A stretch of 64,000 bases of DNA, from assembly GCF_022606295.1 (NCBI RefSeq), contig NZ_JAHHZS010000010.1, forward strand, positions 1 through 64,000. The letters run 5' to 3'. Shown piece after piece: positions 42,653 to 52,669 of the stretch. Positions within the stretch are counted from its first letter, which is position 1, and the number at the start of each line of letters is the position of its first letter. The DNA comes from Arthrobacter bambusae. Lineage in GTDB: Bacteria; Actinomycetota; Actinomycetes; Actinomycetales; Micrococcaceae. Made by a program: the position numbers and the translations under genes. The notes beneath the pieces are model-generated. The model had not been told where the DNA came from and did no database searches. It was given only the letters and a program-made list of their open reading frames with translations.

Positions 42653-42949
42653 ATGGCTGAAATCACTATCACCGAAGCCGATCAGCGCCGCACCACCGCC
42701 CGCATCCTCGATGTCCGCGAGGACTTCGAAGTCGCCGAAGGCATGATTCCCGGCGCCCTGCACATCCCCATGGGCCAGTTGCAGGCACGCCTGTCCGAAC
42801 TGGACCCGGCAATCCCGGTCATCGCGGTCTGCCGCAGCGGCAACCGCTCCGCCGCCGTGGCCGACGCCCTCAACGGTGCCGGCTTTTCGGCAGACACCAT
42901 GGCCGGCGGCATGATCGCCTGGATCAGCGCCGGACTCCCCACCACCTGA
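42653..42949 (+). CDS. Single-domain rhodanese
   Basis: 98 residues, a compact rhodanese: RILDVREDFEVAEGMIPGAL, active loop VIAVCRSGNRSAAVA and GGMIAWISAGLP. AAGGAG eight bases upstream of the ATG. Differs from the preceding rhodanese in the loop (CRSGNR versus CASGVR), so the two likely have different sulfur donors or acceptors. Confidence 0.9.
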   Translation: MAEITITEADQRRTTARILDVREDFEVAEGMIPGALHIPMGQLQARLSELDPAIPVIAVCRSGNRSAAVADALNGAGFSADTMAGGMIAWISAGLPTT

Positions 42950-42997
42950 GCCCTGCCCGAATCCAACCACCCACCACCCGAAAGGATACGAATCATC

Positions 42998-43360
42998 ATG
43001 GCAACCATCGACGTCACCGAACAGAGCTTCGCCGAGACCCTGGAGAGCAACGAGATCGTCTTCGTTGACTTCTGGGCGGCATGGTGCGGTCCCTGCCGCA
43101 TGTTCGCACCCACCTACGGGAACGCTGCAGAACGGCACCCGGACATCACCTTCGCCAAGGTCGACACGGAAGCCGAACAGGGATTTGCCGCAGCTGCGGG
43201 CATCACTTCGATCCCCACGCTGATGGCCTTCAAGGATAAGACCCTGGTCTTCTCCCAGCCCGGAGCCCTGAACGCGACCGGCCTGGAAGAGATCATCCAG
43301 GCCGTAAAGAACCTGGACATGGTCAAACTCCGGGCTGATGATGCCCGGCAGCAGGCCTGA
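42998..43360 (+). CDS. trxA: Thioredoxin
   Basis: 120 residues: VFVDFWAAWCGPCRMFAPTY has the redox site WCGPC, cis-Pro in GITSIPTLMAFK and a normal C-terminus. Within this operon it is likely to reduce persulfides formed on the rhodaneses. GAAAGGATACG lies upstream of the ATG. Confidence 0.95.
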   Translation: MATIDVTEQSFAETLESNEIVFVDFWAAWCGPCRMFAPTYGNAAERHPDITFAKVDTEAEQGFAAAAGITSIPTLMAFKDKTLVFSQPGALNATGLEEIIQAVKNLDMVKLRADDARQQA

Positions 43361-43444
43361 CGCACGCACGGATTGCCGGGGGATACCCCGCTACGAGCAC
43401 ACCGAAAAAATATCCCTCCACCCCTACCCGAAGGAGAGCGCCAG

Positions 43445-44857
43445 ATGCTTATCGAGCGCATTTACGATGAAGACCTCGCCCAGGCCAGCTACCTGATCGG
43501 CTGCCAGGCCAAGGGGGAAGCCATTGTTGTCGACGGCCGCCGCGACATCGCGGTGTACCAGGATCTCGCCGAGAAGAACGGCATGAAGATCGTGGCCGTC
43601 ACCGAAACCCACATCCACGCCGACTACCTTTCCGGCACCCGCGAACTTGCCGCAGCGACCGGGGCAAAGATCTACGTCTCCGGCGCGGGCGGGCCGGACT
43701 GGCAGTACGAATTCGACGGCGATCGGCTGTACGACGGCGACACTATCGCCTTGGGCAATATCAGCATCCAGGCGGTGCACACGCCGGGCCACACCCCCGA
43801 GCATCTGTCATTCCTCATCACGGACGGCGCGTTCAGCGACCAGCCCGGCTACCTGCTCTCGGGTGACTTTGTTTTCTCCGGCGACTTGGGCCGCCCGGAC
43901 CTGCTTGATGAGGCGGCCGGCGGGGTGGACACACGCTTCGAAGGCGCCAAACAGCTCTTCGCCAGCCTGCGCGACAAGTTCCTGACCTTGCCGGACTACG
44001 TCCAGGTCCACCCGGCCCACGGCGCCGGCAGTGCCTGCGGCAAGGCCCTCGGTGCCATTCCCTCTACCACGGTGGGCTACGAGCGGCTCTACTCCTGGTG
44101 GGGCCCCTACCTTGCCGCGGACGACGAGCAGGGCTTCATCAACGAACTCCTGGACGGCCAACCGGACGCACACGCCTACTTCGGGCGGATGAAGCGTGAA
44201 AACCGGGTAGGGCCGGCCGTCATGGGCGAACGAGCCCCGCTGAAGGAACTCGACACCGCTACCGTCGCCGAAGGCCTGGAAGAAGACACCTTGACCTTCA
44301 TCGACACCCGCTCCAACACTGCGGTCCACCAGGGAACCGTTGCCCGCTCGCTGAACGTCCCCGCCGGCAAGTCAATGGCAAGCTTCGGCGCATGGGTGGT
44401 GAACCCTGAGACGGACAAGAACCCGCTGGTGCTGCTGGCAGCAGACCATGAGCAGGCCCAGGATATGTGGGACCACTTGGTACGCGTCGGCATCGACAAC
44501 GTCGCCGGCTACCTCACCAGCATCGACGGGCTGCCCGCGACCACCCCGAAGTTGATCCAGCCCGAGGAACTCGGCGGCTTCGACGCTTTCATGGTGCTGG
44601 ATGTCCGCAACCGTACCGAGCACACCGCCGGACACATCCCCGGCTCGCACCAGCTCAGCGGCGGCAGGGTCATGTGGCACCTGCACCAGCTCCCCGCCGA
44701 AGGCACCATCGTGAGCTACTGCCAGTCCGGTGTCCGGAACTCCGTTGCCGCGAGCGCCCTGCGCCGCGCCGGCTACGACGTCGTCGAACTCGACGGCAGC
44801 TATGCAGCCTGGACGATGTGGCATCAGACGCAGCAGAACGCCGTCGCAGGAAAGTAA
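43445..44857 (+). CDS. MBL-fold hydrolase with two rhodanese-like domains (ETHE1-like)
   Basis: 470 residues. The metallo-beta-lactamase part (about 1-240) has THIHADYL (H56/H58/D60), HTPGHTPEHLSFL, GDFVFSGDLGRPDLL and HPAHGAGSACG, the persulfide-dioxygenase signature. Two rhodanese-like domains follow; the first (about 260-360) lacks a Cys loop, the second has VSYCQSGVRNSVAASAL. Such proteins oxidise glutathione- or other low-molecular persulfide to sulfite and handle sulfane sulfur. ATG at 43445 with AAGGAG upstream. Last gene before the hairpin at 44901. Confidence 0.9.
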   Translation: MLIERIYDEDLAQASYLIGCQAKGEAIVVDGRRDIAVYQDLAEKNGMKIVAVTETHIHADYLSGTRELAAATGAKIYVSGAGGPDWQYEFDGDRLYDGDTIALGNISIQAVHTPGHTPEHLSFLITDGAFSDQPGYLLSGDFVFSGDLGRPDLLDEAAGGVDTRFEGAKQLFASLRDKFLTLPDYVQVHPAHGAGSACGKALGAIPSTTVGYERLYSWWGPYLAADDEQGFINELLDGQPDAHAYFGRMKRENRVGPAVMGERAPLKELDTATVAEGLEEDTLTFIDTRSNTAVHQGTVARSLNVPAGKSMASFGAWVVNPETDKNPLVLLAADHEQAQDMWDHLVRVGIDNVAGYLTSIDGLPATTPKLIQPEELGGFDAFMVLDVRNRTEHTAGHIPGSHQLSGGRVMWHLHQLPAEGTIVSYCQSGVRNSVAASALRRAGYDVVELDGSYAAWTMWHQTQQNAVAGK

Positions 44858-44900
44858 CCCCAACAGTCCGGGCAGGTCCCCCCTCCGGCCCGGACATCCA

Positions 44901-44929
44901 GCCCGGGCGCGTCCCCCACGCGCCCGGGC
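44901..44929 (+). terminator. 12-bp perfect hairpin after the sulfur operon
   Basis: GCCCGGGCGCGT-CCCCC-ACGCGCCCGGGC, a fully paired 12-base stem with a 5-base loop, 44 bases after the MBL-rhodanese stop. There is no T-run, so it may be a factor-dependent terminator, an mRNA stabiliser, or attenuate read-through into the MFS gene. Confidence 0.55.
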
Positions 44930-44964
44930 ACTTCTTCGACCCCATCATGAACGGAGCACCCCGA

Positions 44965-46248
44965 ATGCCGGGAAGTAGACCGCCGAGCCACAACCCAGGA
45001 TCCACAGGAACCATGCTGGGTCTTCGGCGGAACCTGGCCCAGTTCATGCTGCTGGTGGCAGTTAACGCCCTGGTGGGCGGCACGCTCGGGCAGGAACGCA
45101 CTGTCCTGCCCCTGCTCGCTTCCCGGACATTCCACCTGGACCTCTATACAAGTGCGCTGACGTACATTCTCGCGTTCGGCCTGTCCAAGGCCGCGACGAA
45201 CTACTTCGCCGGAACCCTCTCAGACCGCTATGGCCGCAAGCCCGTCCTCGTCGCCGGATGGCTTGTGGCAATCCCCGTGCCGGTCATGCTCATCTTCGGG
45301 CCGTCCTGGGGATGGATTGTCGCGGCGAATGTGTTCCTAGGCGTCAGCCAAGGCCTGACCTGGTCCACGGCAGTGATCATGAAGATGGACCTCGTCGGAC
45401 CGAAGCAACGCGGCCTCGCCATGGGCCTGAACGAAGCGGCGGGCTATCTCGGGGTCGCCGTCACTGCCCTCGCGACCGGGTACATCGCCTCCGCGTACGG
45501 TCTCCGGCCCGGCCCCTTCCTCCTCGGAGCTGCATACATCGCCCTCGGTTTGGGACTGTCTGTCCTGACCGTGAGCGAAACCCACCACCACGCCAGGACT
45601 GAAGCGTCCCAGCACGTCAGCGCTCACGCCGATGCGCACGCCGGCCTCAGCACGCGCGAGGTCTTCACGCTCACCAGCTTCAAGGACCGCTCACTCTCCG
45701 CAGCCAGCCAGGCTGGCCTAGTGAACAACCTCAACGACGGCCTCGCCTGGGGCCTCTTCCCGGTTTTGTTCGTCAGCTCCGGGCTAAGCCTGAACCAAAT
45801 AGGCATCCTGGCCGCCGTCTATCCCGCGGTCTGGGGCGCGGGGCAACTCTTCACCGGAGCGGCTTCGGACCGGTGGGGCCGCAAGTGGTTCATTGCGGCC
45901 GGCATGCTCGTGCAGTCCGCGGGACTCGGGATAGTCGCCGGAGCCCACAGCTTCGGACCCTGGCTCGTCGGCGGAATCCTCCTGGGACTTGGAACGGCAA
46001 TGGTCTATCCCGCACTCCTGGCTGCAATCGGAGACGTCTCACACCCCGCCTGGCGTGCCCGCTCGGTCGGGGTCTACCGGCTCTGGCGCGACGGCGGGTT
46101 CGCCATTGGGGCGCTCCTGGCCGGTCTCCTCGCGGACGAGTATGGGGTTCCCGCAGCCATCGCCACCGTGGCCGCGCTTACCGCAGCCTCCGGCTTAGTC
46201 GTCGCCGTTCGAATGCGCGGCAACGACCACACTTCATATCTTCGATAA
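44965..46248 (+). CDS. MFS transporter
   Basis: About 427 residues with 12 membrane helices and the MFS A-motif twice: AGTLSDRYGRKPVLVAGW between TM2 and TM3 and GAASDRWGRKWFIAAG after TM8. A His-rich central loop (ETHHHARTEASQHVSAHADAH) is a possible metal-binding segment. Start ATG at 44965 with GGAG seven bases upstream; one at 44947 is also in frame. Because it follows the sulfur operon, it may export a related compound, but the substrate is not predictable. Confidence 0.85.
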   Translation: MPGSRPPSHNPGSTGTMLGLRRNLAQFMLLVAVNALVGGTLGQERTVLPLLASRTFHLDLYTSALTYILAFGLSKAATNYFAGTLSDRYGRKPVLVAGWLVAIPVPVMLIFGPSWGWIVAANVFLGVSQGLTWSTAVIMKMDLVGPKQRGLAMGLNEAAGYLGVAVTALATGYIASAYGLRPGPFLLGAAYIALGLGLSVLTVSETHHHARTEASQHVSAHADAHAGLSTREVFTLTSFKDRSLSAASQAGLVNNLNDGLAWGLFPVLFVSSGLSLNQIGILAAVYPAVWGAGQLFTGAASDRWGRKWFIAAGMLVQSAGLGIVAGAHSFGPWLVGGILLGLGTAMVYPALLAAIGDVSHPAWRARSVGVYRLWRDGGFAIGALLAGLLADEYGVPAAIATVAALTAASGLVVAVRMRGNDHTSYLR

Positions 46249-46279
46249 GAAACACGGGCAAACGACTGACCAGCAGAGC

Positions 46280-46714
46280 TCGGTGCGGGTGCGGATGCCT
46301 GACGCTGGCTGGTCGACCACGAAGATTGCACCGAGGGGGGCCAAAGTGCTCAGCCGGCAGCGATTCGATTGGAAGCTAGGGCCGCCGCCCGATTACGGTG
46401 ACGATGCCGCGTACCGAATCGCCCTCATCCGCGACGGCGTGCCACGCCGTGCCGCCGAGTGCCTTCTCAAGCGCGAGCCTGAAGAGCACGGCGGCGTCGA
46501 GGGCATGCACGGCCGGCCAGCGCTGGTCGCCGTCGCCCGGGTAGCTTGCCACACCGGTCTGGTGGGCCATCCGGGTGAGGAACCCGGCGAATCCGCCGTC
46601 TCCCTTGTTGTGCACGGTGCGGTTGTGCACGGTGCGGTTGTGCACGGTGCGGGGGAGCTGGATAGTGGATGCGCGTACGCCGCGATCGGCGAGGGAGAGG
46701 ATGCGGTTGGCGGA
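46280..46714 (-). pseudogene. Decayed SDR/NAD-dependent epimerase gene
   Basis: The minus strand keeps a clear C-terminal half of an SDR family protein: SLADRGVRASTIQLPRTVHN, GDGGFAGFLTRMAHQTGV, then RWPAVHALDAAVLFRLALEK. It is interrupted by an in-frame TAG (46376-46378), after which the same frame gives LPIESLPAEHFG, and a one-base shift in a six-G run (46335-46340) restores GAIFVVDQPAS. The N-terminal Rossmann half is missing at 46714. A 15-base unit inside it is present three times (46608-46652). Confidence 0.75.
46608..46652. repeat. Three tandem copies of a 15-base unit
   Basis: TTGTGCACGGTGCGG is repeated exactly three times. In the SDR frame (minus strand) it encodes NRTVH-type pentapeptides, an expansion of a single conserved P-x-T-V-H segment. 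Being a multiple of three it keeps frame; it probably arose by slippage in a gene no longer under selection. Confidence 0.9.
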
Positions 46715-46748
46715 TACTCTGCGGCCGCCGACCGTCCCCACGACCGTG

Positions 46749-46946
46749 CCGGCGTGGACCCCTCTCCTCGCCCAAGCGAAGGGCCTGGTCACGGACATCG
46801 GCGGAGTGGCGGCCCACGGCTCTATCGCCGCTCGCGAGTACGGCATCCCCGCGGTGATGGGCGCGGGCAACGGGACACAACGCATAGTCACCGGGCAGCG
46901 GGCGACCGTAGATGGCGACGCCGGCACAGTGACCCTGGCGGGCTGG
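46749..46946 (+). pseudogene. Fragment of a PEP-utilising swivelling (phosphohistidine) domain
   Basis: Plus strand reads PAWTPLLAQAKGLVTDIGG, then VAAHGSIAAREYGIPAVMGA and GQRATVDGDAGTVTLAG: the mobile domain of PEP synthase/PPDK-like proteins, with the catalytic His in the AHGSI loop. Only this ~65-residue domain survives; no nucleotide-binding domain precedes it. It meets the opposing SDR relic at 46714-46749, suggesting a deletion junction. Confidence 0.6.
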
Positions 46947-47065
46947 ATCTCACGTCTCGAATCAAGCCAAACACCGGCCGCTCCGGGTCGCGTGACGTGG
47001 TTCATGTCAATCGGCCGTGAGCGGGCCTAGACTGTGGCTCTGAGGACATTCCCGAGGCAGGTGCC

Positions 47066-47500
47066 ATGGCACGATTGAGTTTCCTAGACAGATTCAGGCC
47101 AGTCGGCGCTCCCGGGCCCGCCGGTCCGGCTGGTGTACCCGCTGCTGATGACCAAGGCCCGGCTGCTGAGCTCGGCCCGGTTTTCGCCGCGCTGGCGAGC
47201 GATGTCGCATACTGCGTGGCACTTGTTGAAGGAGCACGACGAGATGCGGACGGCGAAGTGGTCCGGGCCCGTGCCCAAGCCGCCGCGATCTTGTCCAAGG
47301 CCCGGCTTGAGGCTGGTGCCGAGCGCGCACGCTCCGCCGCGCAGATTCAGCAAGCGGCGTCGCTTCGGGACGCGCAGCTGTTGGAGCAGGCACGTCGCGA
47401 GGCTGCGGCTCTTGAGCAATCCGGCTTGTCGCGCATCCCAACAGTCGTCGCTGAAGTCATTGACGCCTTGCTGGCTGCACAGGATGCCGGGCAGGAATGA
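47066..47500 (+). CDS. V/A-type ATPase peripheral-stalk subunit (G/H-like)
   Basis: 144 residues: a Pro/Ala/Gly-rich N-terminus, then a long Ala/Arg/Glu-rich coiled coil (about 55-125; VVRARAQAAAILSKARLEAG, ERARSAAQIQQAASL) as in subunit G/H of V/A-ATPases, which pairs with subunit E. It is the first gene of the ATPase operon, starting 30-odd bases after the transcription signals downstream of the pseudogenes, and overlaps the next gene (ATGA). The family is judged by coiled-coil pattern and position. Confidence 0.7.
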   Translation: MARLSFLDRFRPVGAPGPAGPAGVPAADDQGPAAELGPVFAALASDVAYCVALVEGARRDADGEVVRARAQAAAILSKARLEAGAERARSAAQIQQAASLRDAQLLEQARREAAALEQSGLSRIPTVVAEVIDALLAAQDAGQE

Positions 47501-48409
47501 AGGCGGATTGGGTGGCTGCGTCGGTGCGTGCCAGGTCCATGGCGAAGCGCCGGGTAGGAGCTGGCACGAGCCGGGAAATTGCCGCTCTTCCGAGCCTCGA
47601 TGGCGCGATGACCTTGCTTGAGGGATCAAGCTACGCCGGGCGCCTCTCAGGAAGATCCGGGCTTGCGGCCGCCGAACGGGCCATCCAGGAGACGGTCCTG
47701 TGGCAATTGCGGGTGCTTGCCGGTTGGCTTCCGGCGTTCGGCACCGCACTTGCCAGGGGGGCTGCGGGCGCATTTGAAATTGAGAACATCATGGCTTTGG
47801 CCCACCAACTTGCTGGTGGTGAAAAGGCCCCGGAGCCCTATCGTTTGGGTGCCCTTGCCACCGCGTGGCCTCGTGTGCAGGCGGCAGGGTCGAGCGAAGA
47901 ACTGGCCACCATTCTGAGCGGCTCGGCGTGGGGTGACGTAGGTGCTGGCGGTACGGGAGCGCTCAAGGACGCATTGACCGTGGCCTGGGTGCGGAGACTG
48001 GCGGCGGTGGCACCTGCTGCCCGGCCGTGGTACGGCGCGGTGTGCGTGCTTGTGGCAGCCCGGATTCTGGCTGTTGACGGAGTGGAGCCGCCGGAAATGG
48101 TCCGTCGCTTGTTGCGGCCAGCCATCGGCCGCTCCTGGGAGTCAGCCAAAAGCATTGCCGAGTTCTCTTCCGCGCTTCCGCCGTCTTTGTGGCCGGTGGT
48201 CCGGGGTATTTCGTCTCCGAAGGAGCTGTGGCGTGCCGAGGCCCGCCTGCATGCCGCGGTGGAGCGGGATGGTTTTAAGCTGCTTCGCGGCCCGATGCCC
48301 GGACCTGACGTGGTGCTCGGCGCCATTGCCGTCCTGTTCACAGACGGGTGGCGCGTGCGGGCAGCGCTCACTGCCGCTGCTGCGGGCGCCGGGTCAAGCG
48401 AGGTGCTCG

Positions 48410-48423
<14 letters not shown>
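47497..48423 (+). CDS. V/A-type ATPase subunit C (d-type central-stalk cap)
   Basis: 308 residues, all helical. Family blocks: SLDGAMTLLEGSSYAGRL near the N-terminus, AFEIENIMALAHQLAGGE (usual d/C subunit helix D-x-x-N-l) and RAEARLHAAVERDGFKLLRG late. Subunit C joins the rotor axle (D/F) to the proteolipid ring. ATGA overlap with the G/H-like gene, and its last 14 bases overlap the start of subunit I. Confidence 0.78.
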
Positions 48424-50178
<1,755 letters not shown>

Positions 50179-50193
50179 GCAAGGGACGCCGAG

Positions 50194-50415
50194 ATGTTCC
50201 AATCGATTGCCGCGATCGGTGAACAGGCCCTGCTGAACGGGTTTCGTCTCGCTGGCGTCAGCGTCCTTGCCTGTTCCAACGATGCGGAAATCCTCCGCGC
50301 CTGGCGGGCGCTGCCCACGAATACGGCGATCGTTATCCTCACTCCCGCTTCTGCGCACGCATTGGGGCCCCTCCTGGCTCATCCCCGATCACCCATGACC
50401 GTGGTCCTCCCATGA
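50194..50415 (+). CDS. V/A-type ATPase subunit F
   Basis: 73 residues, shorter than the usual ~100. IAAIGEQALLNGFRLAGVSV corresponds to the Rossmann-like start of subunit F (vaviGd-x-d-x-v-x-GFrlaG) and TNTAIVILTPASAHALGPLL to the second strand-helix. Central-stalk partner of subunit D. Overlaps the subunit E gene by ATGA. Confidence 0.8.
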   Translation: MFQSIAAIGEQALLNGFRLAGVSVLACSNDAEILRAWRALPTNTAIVILTPASAHALGPLLAHPRSPMTVVLP

Positions 50416-50933
50416 CCGGGTTGGCGCCGGAATCCGACGCTGCGTTGCAGCCGGTGCGCATGGCCCTCCGCGCAGCGGCCGAGAAACAGGCCGCTGAGCT
50501 TCAGGACGAAGCTCGCAGAAATGCCAATGCCCTCGTGGAAGCGGCAAGGGCCGAAGCAGCAGCGATCCTTTCCGCCGCAGCCCAGGAGGGCGAATCCGCC
50601 GCCCGTTCAGAGGCCGCGCTGAGCTTGGCGCGGGCACGCCGCGAAGCGCACGAGCTGGTCCTGGCGCAGCGCAATTCCCTGCGCATGGAACTCCACCGCC
50701 GGGTACGGGAGGCGGCGGCCGGGCTCAAATCAGACCCTCGCTACGCGAAGTTGATGGCGCGGCTGACGGAACAGTGCCGGGAGCTGCTCGGCCGCGATGC
50801 CGTCGTGTCAGAAAGCCCTGAGGGCGGCGTCGTCGCCGAAGCGGGCTCACGCCGTCTGGATTTGTCGCTTCATGTGCTGGCTGGGATAACCGTGGAATCC
50901 GCCCCAGGGGCGCGTGCACTATGGACCCGGTAG
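50412..50933 (+). CDS. V/A-type ATPase subunit E (peripheral stalk)
   Basis: 173 residues: N-terminal coiled coil (about 15-110; AELQDEARRNANALVEAARA, EAALSLARARREAHELVLAQ) and a small globular C-terminal domain (LTEQCRELLGRDAVVSESPE, GGVVAEAGSRRLDLSL) as in subunit E, which binds the top of A3B3. Its last 13 bases overlap the start of subunit A. Confidence 0.82.
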   Translation: MTGLAPESDAALQPVRMALRAAAEKQAAELQDEARRNANALVEAARAEAAAILSAAAQEGESAARSEAALSLARARREAHELVLAQRNSLRMELHRRVREAAAGLKSDPRYAKLMARLTEQCRELLGRDAVVSESPEGGVVAEAGSRRLDLSLHVLAGITVESAPGARALWTR

Positions 50934-52669
50934 CACCCCGGAGGGACGGGACCGTGGTGCATGTCAGCGGGCCACTCGTGGAGATCGAAGGCGTTGGCGG
51001 GCTGTCCATGCTTGAGTTGATCGCCGTCGGCCCGCGGCGCATCAGCGCCGAAACGGTGGCCGTTTCCGGGACGCGGGCAACGCTGCAGGCCTACGAGTAC
51101 ACCGGTGGGCTGAAGGTCGGTGACGTCGCAGTGCCCACCGGCGGCGAGCTTTCCGGACTGTTGGGTCCGGGGCTGCTTGGGCACGTGTTCGACGGGCTCA
51201 TGCGCCCGCTGTCGTCGGCGCCGATGTGGCTGACACCTGAGCGTTCGGGATCCGGTGAAGACCCGACGTCGTTGGCCCGCGAATGGACCTTCAAACCGGA
51301 AAAGGTGGCTGGCACCTTTGTCAATTCCGGAGACGTCCTGGGTACTGTGCCGGACTCGGGCTCCGTGGAGCACCGGGTCCTGGTGCCGGCGGGGGTGGCG
51401 GGTGAGCTCGACTGGCTGGCGACGGAGGGCCCGGTCCACCTATTCGATACCGTAGCCGTGATTGCCGGCCACGATGTGGCGCTCGCCGAGCGGTGTCCGG
51501 TGCGTCGCCCGCGGCCTTTCAGGTCCAGGCACACCGGCACCGTGCCTCTGCATACCGGCCAACGGGTCCTGGATCTGATGTTTCCGGTGGCGCGCGGGGC
51601 GGCAGCGGCGGTTCCGGGCGGATTTGGAACGGGCAAGACGATGATGTTGCAGCAGATCGCCAAGTGGAGCGATGCGGACATCATTGTCTATGTGGGCTGC
51701 GGGGAGCGGGGAAACGAAATGGCCGACGTCCTCGAAGGACTCTCGCAGCTTGAGGACGGCCGGACAGGCGGGAAGCTGATTGACCGCACCGTCATCATCG
51801 CCAACACCTCAAATATGCCCATGATGGCGCGTGAGGCGAGCATCTTCACCGGGATTACGGTCGCGGAATACTACCGCGATATGGGGTACGACGTCGTCGT
51901 GATCGCGGATTCGACCTCTCGCTGGGCAGAGGCCCTGCGCGAATTCGCCAACCGAAACGGTGACCTTCCCGCCGAGGAGGGCTACCCGGCGAACCTCGCG
52001 TCGGAACTGGCCTCTTTCTACGAGCGGGCCGGCCGGGTGACAACGCTAGGCGGGAAGACCGCATCCGTCACCGTGATCGGGGCTGTTTCCCCGCCGGGCG
52101 GCGACATGACCGAACCGGTCACCACGGACTCCCAGCGCTTTGTCCGGTCCTTGTGGGTGTTGGACCGGGACCTTGCCTATTCCCGGCACTATCCGGCGGT
52201 GAGCTGGACCGGCTCTTTTGCCCGCGATGCGGAAGCCCTCGGCATCTGGCACACGGCAAACGGAGACCCGGGCTGGGCTACCCGTCGGGCCCGGGCCGCT
52301 GCGCTGCTGGCTGAGTCGGACAGGCTGGCCGAACTAGCGGAAATCATCGGGACCTCGTCCTTACCCGGCCATGAGCGGATGATTCTGCTTGGCGGTCGAC
52401 TGCTACGGGACGGAGTGCTGATGCAGAACGCGCTCAGCGTCAACGACGGGTTCTGTTCCGCGGAGAAAGGTGCCGCTTTGCTGGACCTCGCGCTCGACGT
52501 CGTCGATGCCTGCCAGGGACTCGTGGAACGCGGAGTGGCGGCCACCACCATCGAGCAAGCCGATCTTGGTCGCGTTCTTCGTGCACGGGAAGAAACGGGG
52601 CCTTCGGATGCGGCGGCCGTCAAAGCCCGAAACGCCGAGATGCTCAAGGCTTTGGTTGGCCTGCAATGA
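50921..52669 (+). CDS. V/A-type ATPase catalytic subunit A
   Basis: 582 residues, full length, including the ~90-residue non-homologous insert of A subunits (about 112-200). Walker A GGFGTGKT (233-240, with Gly for the usual Pro), catalytic GERGNE (261-266) whose Glu activates water, Walker B VVVIADSTSRWAEALREF, and SPPGGDMTEPV. This is the ATP-hydrolysing subunit. It distinguishes the complex from F-type ATPases, whose beta subunit lacks the insert. Confidence 0.95.
   Translation: MDPVAPRRDGTVVHVSGPLVEIEGVGGLSMLELIAVGPRRISAETVAVSGTRATLQAYEYTGGLKVGDVAVPTGGELSGLLGPGLLGHVFDGLMRPLSSAPMWLTPERSGSGEDPTSLAREWTFKPEKVAGTFVNSGDVLGTVPDSGSVEHRVLVPAGVAGELDWLATEGPVHLFDTVAVIAGHDVALAERCPVRRPRPFRSRHTGTVPLHTGQRVLDLMFPVARGAAAAVPGGFGTGKTMMLQQIAKWSDADIIVYVGCGERGNEMADVLEGLSQLEDGRTGGKLIDRTVIIANTSNMPMMAREASIFTGITVAEYYRDMGYDVVVIADSTSRWAEALREFANRNGDLPAEEGYPANLASELASFYERAGRVTTLGGKTASVTVIGAVSPPGGDMTEPVTTDSQRFVRSLWVLDRDLAYSRHYPAVSWTGSFARDAEALGIWHTANGDPGWATRRARAAALLAESDRLAELAEIIGTSSLPGHERMILLGGRLLRDGVLMQNALSVNDGFCSAEKGAALLDLALDVVDACQGLVERGVAATTIEQADLGRVLRAREETGPSDAAAVKARNAEMLKALVGLQ

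Noticed and set aside
46608..46652. Tandem 15-mers as a CRISPR-like or regulatory array
   Set aside because: The copies are adjoining with no spacers and lie in the frame of a decayed SDR gene; slippage explains them.
46749..46946. Second intact PEP synthase-like gene
   Set aside because: Only the ~65-residue swivelling domain is present with no start or other domains; the complete enzyme is at 55751-58198.
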